A stretch of DNA of 64,000 nt from Asterias rubens (lineage: Eukaryota > Echinodermata > Asteroidea > Forcipulatida > Asteriidae). Below the pieces are notes generated by a model, which was not told where the DNA came from, ran no database searches, and saw nothing but the letters and a program-made list of their open reading frames with translations. Shown piece by piece: positions 22,107-31,875 of this stretch. The stretch lies in contig NW_022985702.1 in NCBI RefSeq assembly GCF_902459465.1, forward strand, positions 124,001 through 188,000. The letters run 5' to 3'. Both the position numbers and the translations under genes were made by a program. Each line of letters opens with the position of its first letter. The stretch's first letter is position 1.

Positions 22107-23413
22107 CAGTCGACTCCCGTTATTACGAGCTCGCATGTTACGAGGTTCCGGTTGATACGAGGTTTTTTGCCGGTCCCGAACGGCCCCATGCGTGTTTCAA
22201 TGCATTAAAATACTGATTATACGAGCACGGTAGTAGCGAGAACACGGTTATAATGAGGTAATTTGGGAGACCCATTACGAGCAAAACATTGTTTAAAACC
22301 CTTCTATAACGAGAACAATTCAAAAACCAACTAAGGAAATACCTGTACAGCTGGTAAAGTCGATATTTGTGGCTTTTAAGACATACAATAGAGGTGTTAA
22401 GTGGACGCTACCGCTAGCAACACTAATCCGAAATCGGGAGTCACGAGTCAGCAAGCAAGGTTGTTAATTCCAAACTCCAGACAATGGTGGGATTAGGAGG
22501 TTTGCATGGTTCAAACATTGGAGAAATCTTAAGAAAAGATACTGATCCACTGAGTTTATAAGCGCGTTATAAATTTTCAGAAGGAAAGAAACACCCGCAA
22601 CTTACAATCAAAACTAGTTGCGTGATCAATATTATTGAATGCAAAAGCAAGATTTTACCTGGTATCCCACATTGGCAATGAACCATCTAACATGACACAG
22701 TGTTTACCAATGAAAATCAAGATTCTATTTTTTGTTGCTGCGACGAGTGTATTGCACATGCACACACATGCACAGAATAGCACGATCTTCCCTGGTATCT
22801 CGCGTTAGCAATGAACCTTCTATTATTACACTTGTGGTTACCAATGAAAATCCAGCTTTTATTTTATTGACTGAAAATTTTCACAGCGTGTGCAATATGC
22901 ATTGCAGCAGTAAGATTTCCCCGGTATCTCGCAGCAGAAATGAACCATCCAGCGTTAAACAGGTGGTTACCAATGAAAACCAAGACTATTTATTGCATTG
23001 GCAATAAACTGCCTGCGACCAAAGTTTTGTAAGAGAAACTTCCCAAAACATGAACGCAAGTTAAAATCTTACACTTTTTATCAATCTTGTAAAATGTAAA
23101 TTGATTTTAAAATTGAATTTAAAACTAAACCAACTTAGTTAAAACAGTTTTATAATCCCCGCGTTGTGTTTTTTTGTGCAGTACATCGCACATACTACTC
23201 TATGCACACAGTAGTATAGTCAATTGCAGCTCTGCCATGCAGCTATGTACACACGTGCGGCCATTATGTCATGTATTCGAAGTACACGTGTTGTGTGCAT
23301 GCACAATGATGACGTATGTATCTATATTTAGCGCGCTGCGTTTAAGACGAGATTCGGATAATACGAGGAAAATGGGCCAGTCCGGCGGACCTCGTTATAA
23401 CGGGAGTCGACTG
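22107..23413. mobile_element. Tigger/pogo-like non-autonomous DNA transposon (1307 bp)
   Basis: The termini CAGTCGACTCCCGTTATTAC... and ...GTTATAACGGGAGTCGACTG are inverted repeats (22 of 23 match) and are flanked by TA on both sides (22105-22106, 23414-23415). TA duplication and CAG...CTG ends fit the pogo/Tigger branch of Tc1/mariner. There is no transposase. About 22650-23005 holds three diverged 110-120-bp units sharing GGTATCTCGC, AATGAACC and TTACCAATGAAAA(T/C)C. TACGAG-type motifs repeat near both ends and may be subterminal binding sites. Confidence 0.75.
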
Positions 23414-23646
23414 TAGTATGTATGTTTTTTGCTTTGCATAGCAATGCAAGGCCGCTTGCACAGATCTCTAAAAAAAAAATACGGCCTTCCCATCGATTCT
23501 AATTTTCATCACATGAGCTCACAGGGGGCTTTTTTAATCGCCTAGTAGGTTGAGCATGTTTTTACATTTTAATTTGTCTACATTTTTCTGATTTTTTTCT
23601 GATGTTGTCTTTGGTCTCGAGTGAACTCCTTTTCTCTGGTTACGCC

Positions 23647-23846
23647 TGTGATATATTTGCTTTGGCCCACTTGGTTACACCCAGCTCATAAATATTAAGT
23701 ACTGTCTACTTTGCATACAGCTCATGTCAAAGGTCACACCATGACCTGCATTCCCAGGTATAGTTAATAAAACGTTTTTCCAGTATGGCAGCTCCTTTGC
23801 ACAGTGTGTGGATTATTGTCTACCATCCCACGCGAAATATACTACA
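23647..23846 (+). repeat. 5' LTR of the Ty3/gypsy element
   Basis: It begins TGTGATATATTTGC and ends ATATACTACA. It contains an AATAAA (23766-23771), which would serve as polyadenylation signal in the 3' copy. I see no difference from 28231-28430. Confidence 0.95.
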
Positions 23847-23848
23847 AC

Positions 23849-23862
23849 TGGCGACGAGGATG
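23849..23862 (+). promoter_or_regulatory. primer-binding site, tRNA-Ser type
   Basis: TGGCGACGAGG lies 2 nt after the LTR. It is complementary to the 3' end of metazoan tRNA-Ser(GCU), which ends CCTCGTCG plus CCA. Confidence 0.8.
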
Positions 23863-24071
23863 TTTTTTTAAACCTTATGGTTATTAATAAGGAGTGTTTG
23901 TCTTGTTATTCATTGGTGCAAGATTATGCTAAGGAGAACTCTTGAGAGTAAATTCTGCCAAAATTCTACGATGGTATGTACATATACACATTGACTTTCC
24001 GTTGTTGTTTGCCAACTCGTGTAGCGTACTTATTATACTGTCGTGTTATGTGACTGACCTTCCGATGAACT

Positions 24072-27000
24072 ATGGCGTCTGTGAATGCACTCATCGGTAG
24101 GATCGACCCTTTTGACCGTTCCGAGGAGGACTGGCATACATATGTAGAGCGCTTAGATCAGTATTTTGAGGCCAATAACATCAAGGACAAAAAGGTTCCT
24201 GCTTTTATTAGTTTAATTGGGCCCAAAACTTATGGACTGTTGAAGAATCTTCTCGCTCCGGAAAAACCAAGCACCAAGTCATACAAAGAATTGGTTGACA
24301 TTTTGGGGAAGCACCTTGCCCCCAAACCACTTGTCATTGCAGAGAGATTTCGCTTCCACAAGCGTGATCAGCGGGAAGGCGAGTCTGTCACTGCATACCT
24401 TGCAGAATTGAGGCGGTTGACCGAATATTGTGAATTTGGAGATTATCTTAACGATGCACTTCGTGATCGTCTTGTGTGTGGTCTGCGAGCCGGAAACATC
24501 ACTAAACGTCTGCTTGCAGAGGCAAAGCTCACACTCAAGAAAGCCATGGACATTGCTACAGCTATGGAAGCTGCAGCAAAGGACGCAGTTGAATTTCAAC
24601 AGCAATATAAACCAGAGTCAACCGTTCATAAATTTGCGTCAAAGAAACCAACGTCTTCCACTGCATGTTTTCGCTGTGGAAGGGCGGGACATTCCCCGAA
24701 TCAGTGTCGTTTCAAGGATGCAACATGCCATGAATGCAACAAAAAGGGACATATCCGACCAGCGTGTCGATCAAAATCTGACCAACAACCCAGTCGTGGC
24801 CCTCCAAAGCAAGGGAAGGGGAAACAAAAGTCAAAACCTATGAAGTCAGTGGAAATGACAGAAAATTATGAGGATGCTTCGTCAATGTTTGTCGGGCGAC
24901 TGGCCATTAACAAGTTGGACCAGAACAAAGATAGTACCATTTGGGTGACACTATCCATTAATGGTACACCCTTGCGCATGGAACTTGACACTGGATCAGC
25001 AGTATCAATCATCTCAAAGGGAGATTATCTGCACAAATTCTCCAAGTTGGAACTGCACCCAACCCGCATGAAACTTCAGACATACACTGGTGAGAAAATA
25101 ACACCAGTTGGTTTGTTGCATGTGAGTACTGCCTACCAAGGACAACAATTCTGTGGAGAGCTATACGTTGTCGACCGTGGAGGACCAGCGCTATTAGGAC
25201 GCGACTGGCTCACACACGTTAAGTTGGACTGGCCAAATATTTTGTCACTGTCTGTTGAAAATCATACTGACACTACAGCTAAGCTGACAGCTTTACTTGA
25301 GGAGTATGATGAGCTCTTCAAAGAAGAAATTGGAGAACTTAAAGGTATCAAAGGTAACCTCATACTTAAAGAGAATGCTCAACCAGTTTTCCTGAAGGCT
25401 AGACAAGTGCCGTATGCACTTAGGCCTAAAATTGAAGCAGAACTTGTTAAGCTTCAACGTGAGAACATAATTACACCAGTGGAGACTAGTGAATGGGCAA
25501 CACCCATTGTGCCCGTCGCAAAGAAAAGTGGCGGAGTACGCATCTGTGGAGACTTTAAAGTGACTCTAAACGCTAATCTACGGACTGAACAATATCCCTT
25601 GCCAAAGATTGAGGATATTTTCGCGACACTTGCTGGAGGTCAGCGATTCAGTAAGCTTGATTTGAGACAGGCTTATCTTCATATGGTAATGAATGAGGAG
25701 TCAAGTAATTTACTCACCTTGAACACTCACAAGGGACTGTACAAAATGAACCGCCTAGCGTTTGGTGTGTCGTCGGCCCCTGCAATGTGGCAACGCTCAA
25801 TGGAACAAATTTTGCAGGGCATTCCAGGGGTACAGTGCATCCTGGATGATATGATAATCACTGGCCGCAATGACACAGAGCACTTACACAATTTGGAAAG
25901 AGTGCTCAAGGTCCTGCGTGATCGCGGACTGCGACTTAATAAGTCGAAATGCGAGTTCTTTAAGAAGAAGGTGATCTACTGTGGGCATGCAATTGATGCC
26001 CAGGGATTACACAAGACCCAGGAAAAGATACAAGCGGTCAACAATGCTCCACCTCCTACGAATGTTAGTCAGGTTCGCTCGTTCCTCGGACTCATTAACT
26101 ATTATCATCGTTTTTTGCCTGACTTGGCAACAGTGTTACATCCACTTAACCAGTTGCTAGAGAAGAATCGCAAGTGGGCGTGGACCCCTGGTTGTGATAA
26201 GGCATTCAAAGTTGCTAAGACATTGATTACATCTGATGAAGTGCTAACACACTACAATCCAGCCTTGCCAGTAAAGTTAGCTTGTGATGCTTCGCCTTAT
26301 GGATTGGGCGCTGTCATGTCGCATGTAATGCCCAATAACACCGAGCGACCAATTGCGTACGCTTCTCGCACGCTTTCCTCTGCTGAGCGTAATTACTCTC
26401 AAATTGACAAGGAAGCTTTGGCACTAGTTTGGGGTGTCAAAAAGTTTAATAACTATCTACAGGGACGGAAGTTTACATTGGTTACGGATCATCAACCACT
26501 CACTTCCATCTTCCATCCTGCTAAGAGTGTTCCCACGACAACAGCATCACGTATGGTGCGATACGCTCTTTTTCTTGCTAGTCACGACTACGAAATAGAA
26601 TACAAGAACACCACTAAGCACTGTAATGCGGATGGACTTTCGCGACTGCCAGTACCTGAGGTTCGGACTGAAGACATTGACCCGGATGATCTTCTCCACA
26701 TGTCTCAGCTGGAGAAAATGCCAGTCACTAGTGCTCAAGTACGCAAAGAAACGGCTCGCGATATTGTGCTCTCCCAAGCTTGTGAATTCACCATGAAAGG
26801 ATGGCCGAACACATATGACGCTGAACTTAAACCCTTTAACGTACGCAGGAATGAACTTTCACTGCACGATGGATGTCTTATGTGGGGATTACGTGTGATA
26901 ATTCCACTAAAACTACGTGAGACCATTCTCGCTGAGTTGCATCAGGGTCACTTGGGAGTTGTCAAAATGAAAAATCTCGCTCGTGGATATGTGTGGTGGC

Positions 27001-28046
27001 CCGGACTCGATAACGACATTGAACTACTTGCGAAAGGTTGTGCTGGATGCCAAAAAGTACAGCACAATCCCAAGTCAGCACCACTCCACACATGGGAGTG
27101 GCCCACAACACCATGGCAGCGTATTCATATTGACTATGCCGGCCCATTTTTTGGCCAAATGTTTCTTGTAGTTGTGGACGCCCACTCCAAGTGGCCTGAG
27201 GTTGTGAGTACGAAATCTGCAGACTCTACGCGCACAATTGAAATTCTACGCAGCATTTTTGCACGGAATGGAGTGCCAGAGCAGTTAGTCAGCGATAACG
27301 GCCCACAGTTTACATCGGACGAGTTTCAAACATTTCTGAAGCGTAACGGGATAAAGCATATTACATCTGCCCCGTACCACCCTTCTACGAATGGGCTCGC
27401 TGAACGATTCGTTCAAACCTTCAAACAAGCGCTGAAATCAATGAGTGGGGAGAAGGGTTCCACAGCAGCCAAATTGGCTAACTTTCTGTTTGCATACAGG
27501 AGTGCCCCACACAGCACGACCGGACAATCTCCAGCAATGTTGTTCTTGGGGAGAAACCTTCGTTCACGATTGGATATTCTAAAGCCTAATGTCCGTCGCC
27601 ATGTCAACAACAAGCAAATGGATCAGACTGCGTCACACACATCTGCCAATATAACGCGTGAGTTTCACATTGGTCAAACTGTTTCTGTTCGCGACTACAG
27701 AGGCAATCAAAAATGGATACCTGGTGTGGTACATGCTCGCACTGGACCTGTGTCCTATGAAGTTTGTGTCGGTCCAAACATGATCTGGCGCCGCCATATT
27801 GACCAACTTCTCGACTCACACATTGGGAAACCCCCTAATCTCAATGTACCTGTACCCTATGATGTCATACCACAGATCGTACCATCGGAAATGGACAATC
27901 CTACACCAACACCAGTTGAACCAGACCTTACTGAACCTAGTGAAACGTCATCACCTACTAAACCTTCCATGTCAGGTAGTCCACATGTTGTTGAACGTCG
28001 CTACCCCGCACGCGAACATAAACCTCCTGATAAACTCAATTTATAA
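24072..28046 (+). CDS. Gag-Pol polyprotein, Ty3/gypsy
   Basis: One uninterrupted 1324-residue frame. Residues 1-190 are the capsid-like Gag part. Two CCHC knuckles follow: CFRCGRAGHSPNQC (199-212) and CHECNKKGHIRPAC (219-232). The aspartic protease active site is LDTGSA with Asp 306. Reverse transcriptase runs from about 400 to 640, with the catalytic box ILDDM (Asp 592-593). RNase H includes LACDASPYGLGAV and TDHQPL. Integrase has the HHCC zinc site (HQGHLG...CAGC) and the triad D1021 (HIDYAG), D1075 (VSDNGPQF) and E1111 (LAERF), a D,D35E spacing. The C-terminal tail is Pro/Thr-rich. No envelope-like frame follows. All key residues are present. Confidence 0.96.
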   Translation: MASVNALIGRIDPFDRSEEDWHTYVERLDQYFEANNIKDKKVPAFISLIGPKTYGLLKNLLAPEKPSTKSYKELVDILGKHLAPKPLVIAERFRFHKRDQREGESVTAYLAELRRLTEYCEFGDYLNDALRDRLVCGLRAGNITKRLLAEAKLTLKKAMDIATAMEAAAKDAVEFQQQYKPESTVHKFASKKPTSSTACFRCGRAGHSPNQCRFKDATCHECNKKGHIRPACRSKSDQQPSRGPPKQGKGKQKSKPMKSVEMTENYEDASSMFVGRLAINKLDQNKDSTIWVTLSINGTPLRMELDTGSAVSIISKGDYLHKFSKLELHPTRMKLQTYTGEKITPVGLLHVSTAYQGQQFCGELYVVDRGGPALLGRDWLTHVKLDWPNILSLSVENHTDTTAKLTALLEEYDELFKEEIGELKGIKGNLILKENAQPVFLKARQVPYALRPKIEAELVKLQRENIITPVETSEWATPIVPVAKKSGGVRICGDFKVTLNANLRTEQYPLPKIEDIFATLAGGQRFSKLDLRQAYLHMVMNEESSNLLTLNTHKGLYKMNRLAFGVSSAPAMWQRSMEQILQGIPGVQCILDDMIITGRNDTEHLHNLERVLKVLRDRGLRLNKSKCEFFKKKVIYCGHAIDAQGLHKTQEKIQAVNNAPPPTNVSQVRSFLGLINYYHRFLPDLATVLHPLNQLLEKNRKWAWTPGCDKAFKVAKTLITSDEVLTHYNPALPVKLACDASPYGLGAVMSHVMPNNTERPIAYASRTLSSAERNYSQIDKEALALVWGVKKFNNYLQGRKFTLVTDHQPLTSIFHPAKSVPTTTASRMVRYALFLASHDYEIEYKNTTKHCNADGLSRLPVPEVRTEDIDPDDLLHMSQLEKMPVTSAQVRKETARDIVLSQACEFTMKGWPNTYDAELKPFNVRRNELSLHDGCLMWGLRVIIPLKLRETILAELHQGHLGVVKMKNLARGYVWWPGLDNDIELLAKGCAGCQKVQHNPKSAPLHTWEWPTTPWQRIHIDYAGPFFGQMFLVVVDAHSKWPEVVSTKSADSTRTIEILRSIFARNGVPEQLVSDNGPQFTSDEFQTFLKRNGIKHITSAPYHPSTNGLAERFVQTFKQALKSMSGEKGSTAAKLANFLFAYRSAPHSTTGQSPAMLFLGRNLRSRLDILKPNVRRHVNNKQMDQTASHTSANITREFHIGQTVSVRDYRGNQKWIPGVVHARTGPVSYEVCVGPNMIWRRHIDQLLDSHIGKPPNLNVPVPYDVIPQIVPSEMDNPTPTPVEPDLTEPSETSSPTKPSMSGSPHVVERRYPAREHKPPDKLNL

Positions 28047-28217
28047 CTGACTGCACATAAAAACCAAACAAAAGAAGACGATTTTGTTTAAAGTCAAAGT
28101 TAAGGTGTTTTATTCAACAAACAAAAATGTTGCCATGGATTACTTTGATATTTAATGGATCACTGTTTATTATTTGTTTTACCGGACTTGTTGAACATTG
28201 AAAGCAACTTCATATTT

Positions 28218-28230
28218 AGTGGGGAGGAAT
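28218..28230 (+). promoter_or_regulatory. polypurine tract
   Basis: AGTGGGGAGGAAT directly precedes the 3' LTR and would prime plus-strand DNA synthesis. Confidence 0.85.
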
Positions 28231-28430
28231 TGTGATATATTTGCTTTGGCCCACTTGGTTACACCCAGCTCATAAATATTAAGTACTGTCTACTTTGCAT
28301 ACAGCTCATGTCAAAGGTCACACCATGACCTGCATTCCCAGGTATAGTTAATAAAACGTTTTTCCAGTATGGCAGCTCCTTTGCACAGTGTGTGGATTAT
28401 TGTCTACCATCCCACGCGAAATATACTACA
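28231..28430 (+). repeat. 3' LTR of the Ty3/gypsy element
   Basis: A 200-bp direct repeat of 23647-23846, followed by the ACGCC target duplication. Confidence 0.95.
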
Positions 28431-28435
28431 ACGCC

Positions 28436-29450
28436 ACTGAATGAAGTACATAAAACATAGGCCAAGTATTTCTCTTACTAATCCAGTTAAAGATAGTGAG
28501 ATCCCTTGTACAGTCCATTTTGGTTGGGAAAAGTTCTTTGGATGGCATTCATAATGCAGGATGGTATGTAGAGGCACTCTGTTGAAACGACCAAGGTATC
28601 CCCAACACCATCTTACCTCTTGCCGATAAGCAACATGACGATAGTTTCTTGAAAATAAGTAAAATTAAACCATCACTGCTTTGTCAAACAAAGTGTTTAT
28701 TACAGACTGGGCCTTGTACCAACATGGTGTGGAGTTCAACAATTAAATTAATTTGGGTGCAACTGAAACACCAATTATGAGGGCAGGAAGAGATGTACCT
28801 TAGTATGTCTGCCTTTAATTGAAGACTGAAGGATTATTTGGTTAGCAGAGCATGCTGTGAGGGACCATTGTTCATGTTATTCTCAAGATTGTACATTAAT
28901 ATCAAATCTAGCTGGTCCGAGGAAACACATCAACCTTTTTTACAAATTGTAAATATAAAAAGAATGTACTTTCTGATCTTGGGTCCCCTCGATAGCATCT
29001 CTGCTATAGTAGGCTCTAAACTGAGATAGGCTGTCTCCAGAACACCAGGGTGGAGGCACACAGCTTCAAACCAATCATGTGATGCTAGTCACTGGTTTCC
29101 ATCATTCAAGTCTATCTCTAGTGACATCATTATATAACAAGCCCATGCCTCTCCTGAATATGGCGCCAAAGACCCTGTCTATGCGGGTAGTCATTCTTAC
29201 ACTGTTGGCATCTGAACCGCCTCGGCTTCCCTGGTTTGTTTACCACCTTGCTCCTCCCTGACATACTTCAATCTAGGTTCCCTTGCTGTTTCTGTTACTC
29301 TGGTGATTTCTTGTTGCAACTGCTCTGAGTTGGTATTGAAGCTTTGCACCTTGACTGGAACCTGTTTGTCTGAACTAGAATTCCTTTTAGATGAATTTAC
29401 AAAGATCGCGATTCAGCAACATGTTAAAATAAATGTACAAAATAACCCTG
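28436..29450. other. no gene seen
   Basis: This is the right flank of the retrotransposon. Open frames of about 60 codons have no recognisable content. Confidence 0.35.
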
Positions 29451-29459
29451 ATTGCAACA

Positions 29460-30505
29460 TTGCACAGGTATGTTATGTTTACTAGATGTAGTCAACTGGG
29501 TATACCTGAATTTATTGATCACTGGGGTGGAAATCCTGGTTTGGCTCTCTCTGTTCTTGTGAGAAAAAAAAATTCCTCAAAGGGCCAAATATCATGCCTG
29601 TGAGCAAATGTCAGTGGTATGCTATTTTGGCTAGTTGTAGCCGATTGAGCATGCCATAACTATTTGATGGACACCAAATCCCACTTACTGTAAGCACCTG
29701 TACCTGACATTGAGAATATAGTGGGAATTCTAATTGGGCTATACCCAACTGGGAATGCCATTCTGGGTTTGTCAAATATTAGCTGCATGAAGACAAATGA
29801 GCACCCTGATTCCTTAAAATATATCTGTCATGAAATCATGTAACCTTGGCTTTGCATTAGAGGTAATCAATCCAGCAAGCAATTTAAAATATCAGAAATG
29901 AATGAAAATGTTCAACACTGCAAAAGGGACCTATTTTGGCTAGATGTGTCCCATTGAGTTTACCAGAATTAAGATATCATATTTCGCTAAAGACTCATTA
30001 TACCTGCACCAATGATGCTGTACTGTAGTGGTAGTTCTAGTTCAGCTAGATGTAGCTGATTGAGACTGCCATGCTTATTTCAGCCACTCTAGTCATAAGG
30101 ATGTGTAGTTAATATATGCCCAACAACATCCTTAAATGGCAGGCCTGGGGCTGATTTCACAAAACAAAGACCCATGTCAGTGGCAGTGGCAGTGGCTTAA
30201 TCATCATTTAAACAAGGGTTGAAGTATAGGTTGCCCATAGCAACACCCTAAGCCACAACAAAGCCACAGCCATTTCAGACATGCCCGTATTGATTTGTGG
30301 ATACCACTGTGTTCCCTTTTGCAATGAAGTGGTGTACTAGTTTGGCCAGGTGTGGCTGAATGAGAATGCCCAAAACACATGCAAAGAAATTGCTTGCTGG
30401 AACATTTAGATGTTAGTCTAGTGAAGTATCTGTAAATGGTATACTAGTTTGGCTAGATGAAGCTGAATGAGTGTGGCATCAAAGATAAAGACACCAATGT
30501 CTGTT
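29460..30505. repeat. strongly diverged tandem array, unit near 100 bp
   Basis: The phrase (T/C)TGGCTAGATGTAGCTGATTGAG followed by ATGCC recurs with mutations near 29628, 29937, 30044, 30339 and 30450. Several copies are preceded by TGGTATACTAGTT-like sequence. The spacing is about 100 bp or multiples of it. The array does not appear to be coding. Confidence 0.45.
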
Positions 30506-30850
30506 AGTTTGCAGAATCATTCAGGATTTCCCCCCTCAGGTACAGGTGCAAAAAACAATCATCACTAAGAATAAAATCAATTTTGGGACCATATGAAATT
30601 GGGTTAGAACTCCTTGTACATAAAACATGGCTTGCAGGACACTTGGTTTGAATTAATTTTTCATTAGAATACACACAAACTCAAACTTCATGTGCAAGCT
30701 CCTAGAATTATGAGGGCCTTTCAACCTGATTTTCCCTAAACATGATAAGAGTTATTTCAATGAGTCCTATGATAGCCAAATCAAGATACCAGGAGAGTTT
30801 GGACTCACCAATTCCTCATACAATTAAAGAAGTCTTAAACTTCTTTTGAC

Positions 30851-31003
30851 TAAGGTAATTATGCCTTCCTGCAGTCAGATATTGATTGTGGATCCAGGGC
30901 AACATATTCTTAAATTCAAGGAATAAGTGTTGTTAAATTCTGCTAAGCACCTCAATTGGTAAAACATTCTGTCTCAAGACAATTACTGCCTAACACCCAT
31001 TAT
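30851..31003 (-). repeat. dispersed repeat shared with 21733-21883
   Basis: The reverse complement carries GAGGTGCTTAGCAGAATTTA, TTATTCCTTGAATTTAAGAA and CAATATCTGACTGCAGGAAG, as at 21.8 kb, but without the B-box tail. Confidence 0.7.
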
Positions 31004-31274
31004 CCTTTATCAGACGACCTCATGTTTCAGGTGCAAAACCCTGGTATTGTACATGTGCCTTGAACAGGGTTAGCATATTACTGGATGTGTAATGGGAAGT
31101 CCGAGCAGCCTGTGTTTTCCAATGGGAAACATTTTATAAAGGCCTGTCGCTTTGTCAAGCTCTATTCTTGCAAAGTCCTGTCAAAAACGACCCAAGGAGG
31201 AAATGCTTAAATTAATTTTCTTGCTTGAGAAGGGATCAGATGCTTGTTTTTGATGGCAAATTGCCTACTACATG

Positions 31275-31437
31275 TGTAAGATGATACAACTTCGTATGTT
31301 ATGATTATAAGTCAAGCTTTATTCCAGATAATGAGAGTTGACTGTTACATGTAGGCGGCCATGTTATAAGGTGATACAATGCATTATGGGAAGTAAACAC
31401 TAGACTTGAGTCAGTCTGCTTATGGCATACTGCTACA
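31275..31437 (-). repeat. putative 3' LTR of the decayed Ty3/gypsy element
   Basis: On the minus strand, a purine tract AAGAGAGGA leads into TGTAGCAGTATGCC. The 163-bp segment contains GGAATAAAGC (a polyadenylation-like signal) and ends ATCATCTTACA, so it has TG...CA ends. It lies about 440 bp after the end of the integrase frame, which is a normal place for a 3' LTR. I found no second copy to confirm it. Confidence 0.45.
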
Positions 31438-31875
31438 TCCTCTCTTCTAAGTTTTGTTTCAGTACTTGAATAAACAAACAGTTTTGGATAACAAATGGAT
31501 ATAGTATGAACTACTGAGTTTGTAAATAAGTGTCTGTTGATTTAGAGTCCAACTGATTCACTGAGCTAATTTAACATGGAACAAATTTAGAGAAAAATGC
31601 GAAACAATGGTGATTATCTTTTCCTCAAAAGAATAGGAGGTGAAAACATCAATTAGTGAAACAAATAACACTTCTGCCTACAGTACTAAGGTGGACTAAT
31701 TAGTACTCAATGTGTGTACAAGGGATTATTCTGCCCTCATCTTTGAAGTGTACAACACGTGGTTAGTAAAATAGCAAACTATTTACAAGAAATCGGATAG
31801 TCGGGGGATAGTCCAAAGTCATTAGCAGGAAATCGGGTCATCGGCACAAATCCATTGTTGGCATAGCAATAACAG

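Larger units (their letters stand above)
23642..28435 (+). mobile_element. young Ty3/gypsy LTR retrotransposon with target-site duplication
   Basis: The 4784-bp element (23647-28430) is flanked by the 5-bp duplication ACGCC (23642-23646 and 28431-28435). The two 200-bp LTRs look identical base for base, start TG and end CA, which indicates a very recent insertion. A primer-binding site, one long Gag-Pol frame and a polypurine tract are all present. The internal frame has no stop or frameshift, so the element may be competent. The clade looks Mag-like or similar, with a single fused frame and a tRNA-Ser-type primer site. Confidence 0.95.

Noticed and set aside
23414-23646. Additional transposon between the Tigger-like element and the LTR element
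   Set aside because: No inverted or direct repeat borders could be found in this 230-bp gap.
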